From: Brevundimonas sp.
GTDB lineage: Bacteria > Pseudomonadota > Alphaproteobacteria > Caulobacterales > Caulobacteraceae
Assembly: GCF_027484365.1 (NCBI RefSeq)
Contig: NZ_JAIXTC010000026.1
Coordinates: 62,001-126,000 of the forward strand
Reading direction: 5' to 3'
DNA: 64,000 nt
The translations under genes were made by a program, and so were the position numbers. The notes beneath the pieces are model-generated. The model did no database searches and was not told the origin of the DNA. It saw nothing but the letters and a program-made list of their open reading frames with translations. This document shows positions 28,757 through 37,681 of the stretch, in pieces (position 1 is the first letter of the stretch; every line of letters starts with the position of its first letter).

Positions 28757-28808
28757 TCGTCACCCTCCGGCAAGGCGGTCCCCGCTTCGCTACGCCGGAG
28801 GATGACGA
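28757..28808. terminator. Long inverted repeat after the radical SAM gene
   Basis: TCGTCACCCTCCGGC (28757-28771) pairs with GCCGGAGGATGACGA (28794-28808) with one mismatch, around a 22-nt loop. It lies 10 bp after the stop, in a position suited to ending the transcript, but has no T tract. Its content resembles a repeat family common in Caulobacterales genomes. Confidence 0.5.
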
Positions 28809-28901
28809 AGAACGATCATACGCATCCGGCGAGTCCACACCTTGTTCGCAAGTGTAGTAAAGATTTAGCCACAAGATTCTGCAATAAAACAACTTCCTTG
28901 A

Positions 28902-28937
28902 ATTGCACTCTCTGGACTCGGTCTTCCGGAGTGCAAT
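28902..28937. promoter_or_regulatory. 9-bp inverted repeat upstream of the DNA methyltransferase
   Basis: ATTGCACTC (28902-28910) and GAGTGCAAT (28929-28937) are perfect arms separated by 18 nt. They lie in an unusually AT-rich stretch 77 bp before the methyltransferase ATG. This could be an operator, or a leader hairpin controlling a gene whose dosage matters. Confidence 0.45.
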
Positions 28938-29013
28938 CCACCGATGGACGCGACTCGCCCCCGTCGGCACCCTGACCCGATGTGCGATTCTCCCCACCCC
29001 GAGGCCTGAGCCC

Positions 29014-30159
29014 ATGCCCGGCTTCTATGAGTTCTTCGCCGGAGGCGGCATGGTCCGGGCGGGCCTCGGCGCCGGCTGGGACTGCCTGTTCGCCAACGAT
29101 TTCGACGCGCGCAAGGGCCTGACCTATCAGGCCAATTGGGGCACCGGCGGCGAACTGACCGTCGGCGACATCCGCGCCCTCGAAGCGGCCGCCCTCCCCG
29201 GCCGGCCCGACCTCGTCTGGGGAAGCTTCCCCTGTCAGGACCTGTCTCTCGCCGGGCATGGCGCGGGGCTCGCGGGTGAACGCTCGGGGACCTTCTACGC
29301 CTTCTGGGACCTCGTCCGCGGCCTGGCCGCAGACGGCCGCGCCCCCCGCCTCGTCGCCGTCGAAAACGTCTGCGGCGCCCTGACCTCGCGCAGCGGCGCC
29401 GATTTCGAGGCCATGGCCAGAACCTTCGTCGAGGCCGGCTACCGCTTCGGCGCCCTGGTCATCAACGCCGACCTGTTCGTGCCCCAGTCTCGCCCGCGCC
29501 TCTTCGTCATCGGAGTCCACGCCGGAGCGGCCATCGCCGCCGACCTGACCTCGCCCGGGCCCATAGCCCCCTTCCACACCCCGGCCGTCGTCCGCGCCGT
29601 CGACCGCCTGCCCGATGATTTGCGCACCTCCGCCCTCTGGTGGAACCTGCCCGCGCCGGAGCGCCGCATCTCGACCTTCGCCGACCTGATCGAGGACCGG
29701 CCCGACAGCGTCGCCTGGCATACCCCCGCCGAGACCGACCGCCTCCTGTCGCTGATGAGCCCGGTCAACCTCGCCAAGGTTCAGGCCGCCCGGCGGGCCG
29801 GGCGCCGCATGGTCGGGGGCGTCTACCGCCGCACGCGGGCCGACGCCGCAGGGGTCAAGACCCAGCGCGCCGAGGTCCGTTTCGACGATGTCGCCGGCTG
29901 TCTGCGCACCCCGTCCGGCGGCTCCAGCCGCCAGACCCTCCTCGTCGTCGACGGCCCCCGCACCCGCTCCCGCCTGATCTCGGCGCGCGAGACCGCCCGG
30001 CTCATGGGCCTGCCGGACAGCTACCTCCTGCCCCGCAGCTATACCGACGCCTATCACCTGACCGGCGACGGCGTCGTCGTCCCCGTCGCCCGCCATCTGG
30101 CCCGATACCTGTTCGAGCCGCTCGTCGGCGCGGCCAACGCCTCCGCCAAGGCAGCCTAG
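29014..30159 (+). CDS. Orphan DNA (cytosine-5-)-methyltransferase
   Basis: Transfers a methyl group to C5 of cytosine in a specific DNA sequence. The 381-residue protein has motif I FYEFFAGGGMVRAGLG at the N-terminus and motif IV FPCQDLS with nucleophile C74. Motif VI is ENVCG (117-121) and motif VIII is QSRPRLFVIG (158-167). A target-recognition region spans about 175-290. Motif IX is RLISARETARLMGLPDSY and motif X is GDGVVVPVARHLARYL. No restriction enzyme or Vsr-type repair gene is adjacent, so it appears solitary. The ATG at 29014 was chosen because motif I follows at once. The sequence is GC-rich like the host, so it is not a very recent arrival. Confidence 0.93.
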   Translation: MPGFYEFFAGGGMVRAGLGAGWDCLFANDFDARKGLTYQANWGTGGELTVGDIRALEAAALPGRPDLVWGSFPCQDLSLAGHGAGLAGERSGTFYAFWDLVRGLAADGRAPRLVAVENVCGALTSRSGADFEAMARTFVEAGYRFGALVINADLFVPQSRPRLFVIGVHAGAAIAADLTSPGPIAPFHTPAVVRAVDRLPDDLRTSALWWNLPAPERRISTFADLIEDRPDSVAWHTPAETDRLLSLMSPVNLAKVQAARRAGRRMVGGVYRRTRADAAGVKTQRAEVRFDDVAGCLRTPSGGSSRQTLLVVDGPRTRSRLISARETARLMGLPDSYLLPRSYTDAYHLTGDGVVVPVARHLARYLFEPLVGAANASAKAA

Positions 30160-31400
30160 CGCCGGAACACGCCCACCAGTTCGACATGGGCCGACCACAG
30201 GAACTGGTCCACGGGCGTCACCGTCTCCAGCCGGAACCCCGCGTCGATCAGCACCCGCGCGTCCCGCGCGAATGTCTGCGGATTGCACGACACCCCGACC
30301 ACGACCGAGGCCTTCGTGTCCTTGATCTGGGCCGTCTGATCGATGGCCCCGGCGCGCGGAGGGTCGAACACGATCGCCTCGCAGCCCTTGAGGTCGTAGG
30401 GGGACAGAGGCCGCCGGAACAGGTCGCGCGCCTCCGCCGTGATCTGTTTCATCCCCCTGGCCGAGCCGATCCCCTGTTTCAGCGCCGCGATCCCCGCCGC
30501 CGAGGCGTCCGCGGCCACCACGCTGGCCACGGTCGCCAGAGGGAAGGTGAAGGTCCCGGTCCCGCAGAACAGGTCCGCCACCTTCTTCGCCCCCTTCACC
30601 GCCGCCACCGCCCGCTGGACCATGGCCGCCTCGGCCTCCGGCACGGCCTGCAGGAAGCCCCCGGCCGGCAGGGGCACGGTCGCCGGGCCGAACTGGACCC
30701 GGGGCTGGCGCGCCATCATCAGGGTCTCGCCCGCCAGGCTGAGCCGGGCCACATCCGCCTCCCGCGCCGCCCGGATCGCCTGCATCTGCCGGTCCGCCGA
30801 CAGGCCTCCGGACTTCCGCTCGACGCCCGTCACATCGACGTCCAGCCCGTCCAGCGTCCAGGTCACATGCAGGGTCGGGGCCGACTTCGGATGCTCCAGG
30901 AAGGCCGCCGCCACCTTGGCCAGAGCCGGGAAGGCCGCCACCAGCCGGGGATCCGCCACCGGACAGGTCGAGACCTCCACCAGCCTCCACGACTTGCGCG
31001 CCTTGAACCCCAGCACGACCCGTCCGTCTTCCAGCCTGCGCGCATGCAGGGCCAGCCGCCGCCTCGTGCCCGGCGGCACCGCCACGGTCGGCTCGACCTC
31101 GGTCTCGATCCGCTCGCGGGCCAGGGTCGACACCATGAGCTCCCGCTTCCAGTCCAGATAGGGTCCGTTCGCCCAGTGCTGCAGCGAACAGCCCCCGCAA
31201 TCGCCATAGTGGGGCGACACCGGCGCAATCCGGTCGGGACTGGCCTCCAGGATCTCCGGCGCTTCCATCCGCCCGTCGATGACCTCGCCCCGCACGGTTT
31301 CGCCCGGCAGGGTCAGGGGCGCGAACACAGGTCCGGCGGGCGTGTGGGCCACGCCATCTCCCTGCCCGGCCACATGGGCGATCTTCAGCGTCATGGTCAT
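30156..31400 (-). CDS. TrmA/RlmD-family RNA m5U methyltransferase
   Basis: A 414-residue class I enzyme that probably forms 5-methyluridine in rRNA or tRNA. The N-terminal TRAM-like domain precedes an Fe-S cluster site (GDCGGCSLQHW with C68 and C71, and a later C in STCPVADP). The SAM site is ADLFCGTGTFTFPLA. The catalytic motifs are FDPPRAGA and VGVSCNPQTFARD, the latter carrying the nucleophilic cysteine. It overlaps the end of the DNA methyltransferase gene tail to tail. RlmD-type 23S rRNA modification is most likely but unproven. Confidence 0.9.
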   Translation of the reverse strand: MTMTLKIAHVAGQGDGVAHTPAGPVFAPLTLPGETVRGEVIDGRMEAPEILEASPDRIAPVSPHYGDCGGCSLQHWANGPYLDWKRELMVSTLARERIETEVEPTVAVPPGTRRRLALHARRLEDGRVVLGFKARKSWRLVEVSTCPVADPRLVAAFPALAKVAAAFLEHPKSAPTLHVTWTLDGLDVDVTGVERKSGGLSADRQMQAIRAAREADVARLSLAGETLMMARQPRVQFGPATVPLPAGGFLQAVPEAEAAMVQRAVAAVKGAKKVADLFCGTGTFTFPLATVASVVAADASAAGIAALKQGIGSARGMKQITAEARDLFRRPLSPYDLKGCEAIVFDPPRAGAIDQTAQIKDTKASVVVGVSCNPQTFARDARVLIDAGFRLETVTPVDQFLWSAHVELVGVFRR

Positions 31401-31414
31401 CGGCGGCTTCTAGG

Positions 31415-31458
31415 GCCTGATCCGGAAAAGTGTGAGCGGTTTTCCGATCAGATCAGGC
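31415..31458. repeat. 44-bp palindromic intergenic repeat, copy 2
   Basis: GCCTGATC (31415-31422) and GATCAGGC (31451-31458) flank CGGAAAAGTGTGAGCGGTTT and a short tail. It matches the reverse complement of 14682-14725 at 39 of 44 positions, with all termini identical. It lies 15 bp upstream of the RNA methyltransferase start. Confidence 0.8.
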
Positions 31459-31490
31459 GCCGGCGAAAGAGGTCTGACGCCGATCCGAAA

Positions 31491-31540
31491 CCTGAACGAA
31501 GATGAACGGCCCGCTCAAAACGCGTTCAGGTTGGCGGGCC
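31491..31540 (+). promoter_or_regulatory. Interlocking inverted repeats in the leader of the glycine-zipper gene
   Basis: CCTGAACG (31491-31498) can pair with CGTTCAGG (31523-31530). GGCCCGC (31508-31514) can pair with GCGGGCC (31534-31540). The two pairings interlock and are mutually exclusive, or pseudoknot-like. They lie 59 bp before the ATG at 31599. A regulatory role is only a possibility. Confidence 0.3.
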
Positions 31541-31598
31541 CATAGATCAACCCAACAAGACGCCGGACCACCCCGGCGCCGAACAGGGGTTCTCTCTC

Positions 31599-32177
31599 AT
31601 GACCGACTTCGTGAAATCCGCCGCTGTCGCCGCCGCCCTGGCCGCCGCCGCGACCCTCGTGCCCGCCGCCGCCTCGGCCCAGTCCTATGGCTATGGCAAT
31701 GGCTACAATCAGGGCTACAGCCAGTCCTACGGCTCCAACAACCGCTATCAGGATCGCTGCCAGACCCTCGGTCAGGGCCGGACCGGAGCGGGCGCCCTGA
31801 TCGGCTCAGGCGTCGGGGCCGTCGCCGGGTCGCAGATCGCCGCTCGCGGCAACCGCACCGAGGGCTCGATCATCGGCGGCCTGCTCGGCGCCATCGTCGG
31901 CTCCCAGGTCGGCCGTGCTTCGAACGACCAGTGCCGTTCGAACTCGACCTATTCGCAGGCCCCGACCTATTACAGCTCGAACGACCGCTACGACGACCGT
32001 GCCTACACCTCGAACCGGTACGACGACCGCGGCTATCGCGACGACTACCGCCGGGATGACCGCCGCGACGATCGGCGCGATGACCGTCGGAACGATCGCC
32101 GCTACGAGAACGGCTACGAGGTCAGCCCGGACGGCCACTACTATTTCGATCCGCGCCGCGGCTGGCTGCCGCGCTGA
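31599..32177 (+). CDS. Secreted glycine-zipper 2TM-domain protein
   Basis: A 192-residue envelope protein. A clear signal peptide (VAAALAAAATLVPAAASAQ) precedes a Tyr/Gly/Gln-rich segment. A glycine-zipper membrane-associated hairpin follows (GALIGSGVGAVAGSQIAARG and GLLGAIVGSQVGRA, about 67-105), as in Rickettsia 17-kDa antigen-like proteins. The C-terminal third is charged, with tandem RDDRRDD repeats, ending in DGHYYFDPRRGWLPR. Its role is probably outer-membrane or periplasmic structure. A strong intrinsic terminator follows. Confidence 0.87.
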   Translation: MTDFVKSAAVAAALAAAATLVPAAASAQSYGYGNGYNQGYSQSYGSNNRYQDRCQTLGQGRTGAGALIGSGVGAVAGSQIAARGNRTEGSIIGGLLGAIVGSQVGRASNDQCRSNSTYSQAPTYYSSNDRYDDRAYTSNRYDDRGYRDDYRRDDRRDDRRDDRRNDRRYENGYEVSPDGHYYFDPRRGWLPR

Positions 32178-32236
32178 TCGACCAGGTTCGCGACGTCGGT
32201 ATTTTTCAGCCCCCCTGTCGATCGACGTCGTGACGG

Positions 32237-32269
32237 GCCGCCGGTGGAGCCATCCACCGGCGGCTTTTT
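32237..32269 (+). terminator. Intrinsic terminator after the glycine-zipper gene
   Basis: GCCGCCGGTGG (32237-32247) pairs perfectly with CCACCGGCGGC (32254-32264) across AGCCAT, followed by TTTTT. Confidence 0.95.
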
Positions 32270-32280
32270 CTTTGGCTGAA

Positions 32281-32322
32281 GGGTCGCTAACGCTCGCGAC
32301 GCGGTCGCTCGCTGCTTGAGCG
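32281..32322. repeat. Single inverted copy of the 52-bp repeat family
   Basis: Read on the minus strand it begins CGCTCAAGCAGCG, has a 19-nt hairpin middle containing GCGACCGCGTCGC, and ends TTAGCGACCC. This is the same plan as the three tandem units at 22165-22320, with a fourth distinct but self-complementary stem. Confidence 0.8.
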
Positions 32323-32327
32323 ACGGG

Positions 32328-33050
32328 CTAGCGCCGCGCCCAGAGCAGGAACTCGATATTGCCGTCGCCCCCGGTGATGGGGCTTTCGGTCGTGGCCTGC
32401 ACCTGCCAGCCGACGGTCGTCAGCCAGTCCGAGACCCGGCGGACCGCGTCCTGCTGAACCTCGGGATCCTTGACCACGCCCTTCTTGCCGACATCCTTCG
32501 GTCCATCGCCCTCGAACTGCGGTTTGACCAGGGCGATAAGGTCGGCGTCCTCCGCCGCAAGGTCCAGCGCGGCAGGCAAGACCTTGGCCAGACCGATGAA
32601 GCTGGCGTCGCAGACGACCAGACCCGGCGTTTCCGGGATCAACGCCCGGTCGAGCGTCCTCGCATCGGTCTTCTCGAGGTTCACGACGCGGGCATCGACC
32701 GAGACCTTCGGATGCAACTGCCCCTGGCCGACGTCGACCGCGAAGACCCTGGCCGCGCCACGCGCCAGACAGACCTCGGTGAAGCCGCCCGTCGAGGCGC
32801 CGATATCGAGCACGACGCGGCCCTGGACCGTCACAGGCCAGAGGGCCAGGGCGTGATCCAGCTTCAGCGCAGCGCGCCCGACGAAGCCATGAGCCTCCAC
32901 CAGCGTCAGGACGGCATCCTCCGCCACATTTTGTGAGGCGGCGCGCGCCGGCCGCCCGTCGATCGTGACGCCCCCCGCCTCGATGGCCGCCCGTGCCCGG
33001 GCGCGGCTCTCGACCAGACCCCTGGCCACCAGAAGAACATCAAGACGCAT
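32328..33050 (-). CDS. tlyA: TlyA-family rRNA 2'-O-methyltransferase
   Basis: A 240-residue protein combining an N-terminal S4 RNA-binding domain (MRLDVLLVARGLVESRARAR) with an FtsJ-like methyltransferase domain. The SAM motif is VVLDIGASTGGFTEVCLARGA, and LIALVKPQFEG is the catalytic-lysine region. Mycobacterial TlyA methylates 16S and 23S rRNA and creates capreomycin sensitivity; the same activity is likely here. In many alphaproteobacteria this gene follows dxs, but here it overlaps by one base the stop of a LysR regulator gene. Confidence 0.93.
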   Translation of the reverse strand: MRLDVLLVARGLVESRARARAAIEAGGVTIDGRPARAASQNVAEDAVLTLVEAHGFVGRAALKLDHALALWPVTVQGRVVLDIGASTGGFTEVCLARGAARVFAVDVGQGQLHPKVSVDARVVNLEKTDARTLDRALIPETPGLVVCDASFIGLAKVLPAALDLAAEDADLIALVKPQFEGDGPKDVGKKGVVKDPEVQQDAVRRVSDWLTTVGWQVQATTESPITGGDGNIEFLLWARR

Positions 33051-33940
33051 CAGCGGTCATCCAGGGTCAGGCGCGGGGCCAGGTGGTCTAGAAACACCCG
33101 CGCCTTGCGGGGGAGTTCGCGATGGGTCCAGAGCGCCGTCAGATCCAGCGCCGGACCGGTCCAGCCGGGTGCAACCCGGACCAGCCGTCCGTTGACCACA
33201 TCGGTCCGGACGGCGAATGACGGCATCATGGCGATCCCCGCCCCTGCCACAGCCAGCTCATGGACCACGGCGCCTGCAGCGGATGTCACGGGGCCGGACA
33301 CCTCGAATGCGGTCACGCCTCCGGGCCCCGTCAGGGTCCAGCGCGACCCGGCCGTGGTTCCGGAGAAGACGATGGCCCGCCCCGCCAGCTGGTCCTCCAG
33401 GGACGCCTCGGGCCTGAGCGACGCCGCCACGCCCGGCGAGGCCACCAGCCACCGTTCATACGATCCCAGCCTTCGCCCCGTCATTCCGCTGTCGACCAGG
33501 GATCCGAGGCGCAGGATCAGATCCACGCCTTCGGCCACGGCGTCGATTCGCGCATCAGTCGCGGCCAGGTCCAGCCGGACCCGCGGCCAGGCTTCCAGAA
33601 ACCCGGACACATGCGGGGCGACCTCCGCTGTGGCGAAGACGACCGAGGTCGAGACCCGCAACCGGCCCACGGGCTCCCGGTCGGCGCCGGCCGCCGCCTC
33701 CAGCAGGGCGACATCCTCGGCCAGCAGGCGCTGGGCCTGGTCATAGACTCGCTGGCCCGCCTCGGTGACCGAAAGCCGCCGTGTAGTCCGCAGCAGCAGC
33801 CGCGCGCCCAGATCGGTTTCCAGCGCGGCGATGGCCCGGCTGGTCGCGGGCTGGGACAGGCCGGCGTCGCGTCCGGCGCGCGAAAAGCTGCCGGTCTCGA
33901 CCGCGCGGACGAACAGGCGAAGGGCGGACAGGCGATCCAT
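33050..33940 (-). CDS. LysR-family transcriptional regulator
   Basis: A 296-residue LTTR. The winged helix-turn-helix occupies residues 1-60 (LRLFVRAVETGSFSRAGRDA, then LSQPATSRAIAALETDLGARLL), followed by the periplasmic-binding-like effector domain. I chose the ATG at 33940 (MDRLSALRLFVRAVE), the usual LTTR start; one at 33955 is possible. It is divergent from the carboxymuconolactone-decarboxylase-family gene, the standard arrangement for an LTTR and its target. The effector is unknown. Confidence 0.9.
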   Translation of the reverse strand: MDRLSALRLFVRAVETGSFSRAGRDAGLSQPATSRAIAALETDLGARLLLRTTRRLSVTEAGQRVYDQAQRLLAEDVALLEAAAGADREPVGRLRVSTSVVFATAEVAPHVSGFLEAWPRVRLDLAATDARIDAVAEGVDLILRLGSLVDSGMTGRRLGSYERWLVASPGVAASLRPEASLEDQLAGRAIVFSGTTAGSRWTLTGPGGVTAFEVSGPVTSAAGAVVHELAVAGAGIAMMPSFAVRTDVVNGRLVRVAPGWTGPALDLTALWTHRELPRKARVFLDHLAPRLTLDDR

Positions 33941-34067
33941 CCCGCCTGTTTTCATGCGCTGGACGCATAAGTCAAAGACGATCTCCGCGGCTACTGGCAG
34001 GGACAGCGCCGGCGCATCTTTCTCTCCGACGACGCACCCCGCGTCTGCCAGATCAAGGAGACCGACC

Positions 34068-34628
34068 ATGACCCAGTTCCCTGTCCACACCCTCGAATCC
34101 GCCCCCGAGGGCTCGCGCCCGTTCATCGCCGGCGCCAAGGCCGCCTTCGGCCTCGTGCCCAACCTCGTCGGCGAGTTCGCCGAGAGCCCGGCCGTGATCG
34201 AAGGCTATCTCGCCCTCGCCGGCGCCTATCAGAAGTCTGACCTGACGCCGCTGGAGCGCGAGGTCGTGCTGATCGCCGCCTCGGTCGAGAACGCCTGCCA
34301 CTACTGCGTCGCCGCCCACACGACGGTCACCCAGGGCCAGCATCTGGACCAGACCGTGATCAACGCCGTCCGCAACGGCGGTCCGGTCGCCGATGCGAAG
34401 CTGGAAGCCCTGCGCGATTTCGCCACCCGCGTGGTGCGCGAGCGCGGCTGGGTCTCCGACGCTGACGTCAATCGCCTGATCGCGGCCGGTTACAGCGCCG
34501 GCAACGTCCTGGAAGTGGTGCTGGGCGTCGGCCTGAAGACCATCTCCAACTACGTCAACCACATCGCCGAAACGCCCGTGGACGCTGCCTTCCAGGCGAA
34601 CGCCTTCGCCCCGAAGAAGGCCGCCTGA
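34068..34628 (+). CDS. Carboxymuconolactone decarboxylase / AhpD-family protein
   Basis: A 186-residue all-helical protein with the redox motif C-X2-C in ENACHYCVAAH (C77, C80, H84). This marks it as an AhpD-like peroxidase-type member, not a true decarboxylase. LVGEFAESPAVIEGYLAL and LEVVLGVGLKTISNYVNHIA are family segments. AAGGAG sits 7 nt before the ATG. It is divergent from the LysR gene and probably controlled by it, perhaps in response to oxidants or electrophiles. Confidence 0.9.
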   Translation: MTQFPVHTLESAPEGSRPFIAGAKAAFGLVPNLVGEFAESPAVIEGYLALAGAYQKSDLTPLEREVVLIAASVENACHYCVAAHTTVTQGQHLDQTVINAVRNGGPVADAKLEALRDFATRVVRERGWVSDADVNRLIAAGYSAGNVLEVVLGVGLKTISNYVNHIAETPVDAAFQANAFAPKKAA

Positions 34629-34699
34629 CACCCGTCATCCCGCAATCCAGAGCCGGCGTCGGTCGAATTCCGACCGACGCCGCAGCCGGAGATCAAGCC

Positions 34700-34831
34700 A
34701 TGCGCTTCCTGAACGCCGCCTTCGCCCTGACCCTCCTGGGCGCCCTCGTCCTGATCCTGCACGCCACCAGTCACGACACGCTGATCGCGGCCAGGTCGGT
34801 CAGCCCGAACATGCCGGCCATGATCGGCTAG
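34700..34831 (+). CDS. Small hydrophobic protein, 43 aa
   Basis: A 43-residue ORF starting [20 protein letters not shown]. It has one hydrophobic segment (residues 3-20), then a short polar tail rich in Ser, His and Ala. It could be a signal-anchored membrane peptide. A GGAG lies 9 nt before the ATG. It starts 71 bp after the CMD-family gene and its last bases overlap the end of convergent valS, so it may be co-transcribed with the AhpD-like gene. I recognise no family. Confidence 0.5.
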   Translation: MRFLNAAFALTLLGALVLILHATSHDTLIAARSVSPNMPAMIG

Positions 34832-37605
34832 AGGCTCTCCAGCCGGGCCAGGGCCACTTCCAGCCGCGCCTTGCCCGCCTCGGCCTCGGCCAGTTTGGCC
34901 CGCTGCTCGTCGATCACGGCCGGGGCCGCGCGCTCGACGAAGTTCGGGTTGCCCAGCTTCTTCATCACATGGCCGACGTCGCTCTCGAAGGCTGCGATCT
35001 CCTTCGTCAGGCGGACCCGTTCAGCCGCCAGGTCGATGATCCCGGCCAGCGACAGGGCCGCCGCCGATCCGCCGGACACGAAGGTCACGGCCCCGGCCGG
35101 CGCCGAATCCGCCGAGGCGACCTCGGACACCCGGGCGAGCGTCAGGATCAGGTCGCGGTGCCGCATCGCCCGGTCCGAGGTCGCCGCATCCGGTGCAACG
35201 AAGGTCAGAGGCGGCTTGGCGCCCGGCTGCACGTTCATCTCGGCGCGCAGACCGCGCACCTCTCCGACCAGATCGACCAACCAGCCGATCTCGGCCTCGG
35301 CCTCCGCGTCAATGAAGGCGTCCGGCAACACAGGCCAGGCGGCGCCGATCAGGGTCGGCTCGTTGCGCGGCGCGCCCTCCGTGCCGAGCTCGGCCCACAG
35401 CTCCTCGGTGATGAAGGGCATGACCGGATGCAGCAGCTTCAGGGTCTGGTCCAGCGTCCAGGCCGTCATGGCCCGCGTCTCGGCCTTGGCCGCCTCGTCC
35501 GAGCCCTGGAACACCGGCTTGGCCAGCTCCAGATACCAGTCGCAGAAGACGTTCCAGACGAACCTGTAGAGCGCCGACGCGGCGTCATCGAACCGCCCCC
35601 CCTCGATGGCCTCCGACACCGCGCGCTCGGTCTTGGTCAGCTCGCCGCGAACCCAGCGGTTGACGGTCTGTTCGACGGCGGCCGGATCGAAGCCCTCGAC
35701 CCGCGCACATTCGTTCATCTGGCTGAACCGGGCCGCGTTCCACAGCTTGGTGCCGAAGTTGCGATAGCCCTCGATCCGCTGCTTCGACAGCTTGATGTCG
35801 CGCGTGCCCGACAGGATGGCCATGGTGAAGCGCAGGGGATCGGCCCCCAGCTCGTCGATGATCACCAGGGGGTCGATCACGTTCCCCTTGGACTTGCTCA
35901 TCTTCTGGCCCTTCTCGTCGCGTACGAGGCCATTGATGATGACGCGTTTGAACGGGACCTCGTCCATGAAGTGCAGGCCCATCATCATCATCCGGGCGAC
36001 CCAGAAGAAGATGATGTCCGCCGCCGTGACGAGGTCCGAGGTCGGATAGAACCGCTCCAGATCCTCCGTCTTCTCCGGCCAGCCCATGGTCGAGAAGGGC
36101 CACAAAGCCGAGGAGAACCAGGTGTCGAGAACATCCTCGTCCTGGGTCAGGGCCTTGCCGCCCGCCTGTTCGACGGCTTCCGCCTCGGTCTCGGCGACAT
36201 AGATGTTTCCGTCGGCGTCATACCAGGCCGGGATGCGGTGACCCCACCAGAGCTGGCGGCTGATGCACCAGGGCTCGATGTTGCGCAGCCATTCGAAATA
36301 GATCTTCTCGTACGACTTCGGCTCGAACACCGTGTCGCCCTGCTCCACCGCCCTCAGGGCCGGCTGGGCCAGGGTGTGGGCGTCGACGTACCACTGGTCC
36401 GTCAGCCACGGTTCGATGACGACGCCGGAGCGGTCGCCGTGCGGCACGACATGCCGGGTCTTCTCGATCTCCTTCAGCCAGCCCTCGGCCTCGGCGCGGG
36501 CGACGATGGCCTTGCGTGCGGCGAAGCGGTCGAGTCCCTGAAGGTCCACAGGGATACTGTCCACGACCTCAAGAACATCAAGGTCTTCCAGCGAGTTGCC
36601 GTCAGCATCGACACCTTTGAAGGCCGCGCCGTGATCGAGGATGCGGCCGAACGCATCCATCACATTGATGGCGCGCAGGCCCGCCCGCTTCCCGACCTGG
36701 AAGTCGTTGAAGTCGTGCGCCGGGGTGATCTTCACCGCGCCGGAGCCCTTAGTCGGGTCGGCATAGTCGTCGGCGACGATGGGGATGCGGCGGCCGGTGA
36801 TCGGCAAGATCACCGACTGGCCGACGATAGAGGCATACCGTTCGTCGCCCGGATGCACCGCCACCCCGGTATCGCCCAGCATGGTCTCCGGCCTTGTCGT
36901 CGCCACGACGATGAAGTCACGCGTCTCCCACTCCGTCGCCTTGCCGTCCTCATCGAAGGCGACGGGATGCTCGTAGGTGACGCCGTCCGCCAGCGGATAG
37001 GCGAAATGCCAGTAGGCACCCTCGACCTCGCGCTGCTCGACCTCCAGATCCGAGATGGCCGTCTGGAACTGCGGGTCCCAGTTCACCAGCCGCTTGTCGC
37101 GATAGATCAGCCCTTCCTGATGCAGCTTGACGAAGACCTTGCGGACGGCGGCGTTCAGTCCCTCGTCGAGGGTGAACCGCTCACGCGACCAGTCGCAGGA
37201 GGCGCCGAGGCGACGCAGCTGCTGGACAATGGTCCCGCCAGATTCTGCCTTCCACTCCCAGATCTTCTCGACGAAGGCCTCGCGGCCCATCTCGCGGCGT
37301 CCGACATTGCCCGCGGCCGCCAGCTGGCGCTCGACCACCATCTGCGTCGCGATCCCGGCGTGGTCCGTGCCCGGCAGCCACAGCACCGCCTTGCCCTGCA
37401 TCCGGTGATAGCGGGCCAGGATGTCCTGCAGGGTGTTGTTTAGCGCATGGCCGATGTGCAGCGATCCCGTCACGTTCGGCGGCGGGATGACGATCGAATA
37501 GGCCTCGGCCGCGCCATCGGTCTTCGGCGCGAAGGCTCCCGAGGCCTCCCACTGGGCATAGAGGCGGGGTTCGGCGGCAGTGGGATCGAAGGTCTTGTCG
37601 AGCAT
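34828..37605 (-). CDS. valS: Valine--tRNA ligase
   Basis: Class I aminoacyl-tRNA synthetase charging tRNA-Val. The 925-residue product has the HIGH motif at residues 50-53 ([13 protein letters not shown]) and the CP1 editing domain ([14 protein letters not shown]). KMSKS lies at about 568-572 ([10 protein letters not shown]), then the anticodon-binding domain. A C-terminal coiled coil (about 860-925) is typical of ValRS. It follows popZ on the same strand with a hairpin between. Confidence 0.98.
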   Translation of the reverse strand: MLDKTFDPTAAEPRLYAQWEASGAFAPKTDGAAEAYSIVIPPPNVTGSLHIGHALNNTLQDILARYHRMQGKAVLWLPGTDHAGIATQMVVERQLAAAGNVGRREMGREAFVEKIWEWKAESGGTIVQQLRRLGASCDWSRERFTLDEGLNAAVRKVFVKLHQEGLIYRDKRLVNWDPQFQTAISDLEVEQREVEGAYWHFAYPLADGVTYEHPVAFDEDGKATEWETRDFIVVATTRPETMLGDTGVAVHPGDERYASIVGQSVILPITGRRIPIVADDYADPTKGSGAVKITPAHDFNDFQVGKRAGLRAINVMDAFGRILDHGAAFKGVDADGNSLEDLDVLEVVDSIPVDLQGLDRFAARKAIVARAEAEGWLKEIEKTRHVVPHGDRSGVVIEPWLTDQWYVDAHTLAQPALRAVEQGDTVFEPKSYEKIYFEWLRNIEPWCISRQLWWGHRIPAWYDADGNIYVAETEAEAVEQAGGKALTQDEDVLDTWFSSALWPFSTMGWPEKTEDLERFYPTSDLVTAADIIFFWVARMMMMGLHFMDEVPFKRVIINGLVRDEKGQKMSKSKGNVIDPLVIIDELGADPLRFTMAILSGTRDIKLSKQRIEGYRNFGTKLWNAARFSQMNECARVEGFDPAAVEQTVNRWVRGELTKTERAVSEAIEGGRFDDAASALYRFVWNVFCDWYLELAKPVFQGSDEAAKAETRAMTAWTLDQTLKLLHPVMPFITEELWAELGTEGAPRNEPTLIGAAWPVLPDAFIDAEAEAEIGWLVDLVGEVRGLRAEMNVQPGAKPPLTFVAPDAATSDRAMRHRDLILTLARVSEVASADSAPAGAVTFVSGGSAAALSLAGIIDLAAERVRLTKEIAAFESDVGHVMKKLGNPNFVERAAPAVIDEQRAKLAEAEAGKARLEVALARLESL

Positions 37606-37626
37606 TGGGAGGTCCGGAAATGCGAA

Positions 37627-37650
37627 GGGGCGGCCCGTGAGAGCCGCCCC
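37627..37650 (-). terminator. Hairpin between popZ and valS
   Basis: On the minus strand GGGGCGGC and GCCGCCCC form a perfect 8-bp stem with an 8-nt loop, followed by TTCGCATTT. It lies 31 bp after the popZ stop and 21 bp before the valS ATG. It could end popZ transcripts partially or act in the valS leader. Confidence 0.6.
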
Positions 37651-37681
37651 TGCTGGTCATAGTCGCCGGTGGCGAGCGGGG

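Noticed and set aside
29014..30159. Considered as half of a restriction-modification or BREX/DISARM-like defence system.
   Set aside because: The neighbours are a radical SAM enzyme and an RNA methyltransferase. No endonuclease, helicase or phosphatase of such systems is present.
28816..31200. Very long minus-strand open frame spanning the DNA methyltransferase and RNA methyltransferase genes.
   Set aside because: It is an out-of-frame shadow with low-complexity Gly/Ala/Arg translation and no motifs.
31494..31507. GAAC-N6-GAAC resembling a LexA box upstream of the glycine-zipper gene.
   Set aside because: The spacing is 6 nt, not 7, and alphaproteobacterial LexA requires N7. The motif is part of an inverted repeat instead.
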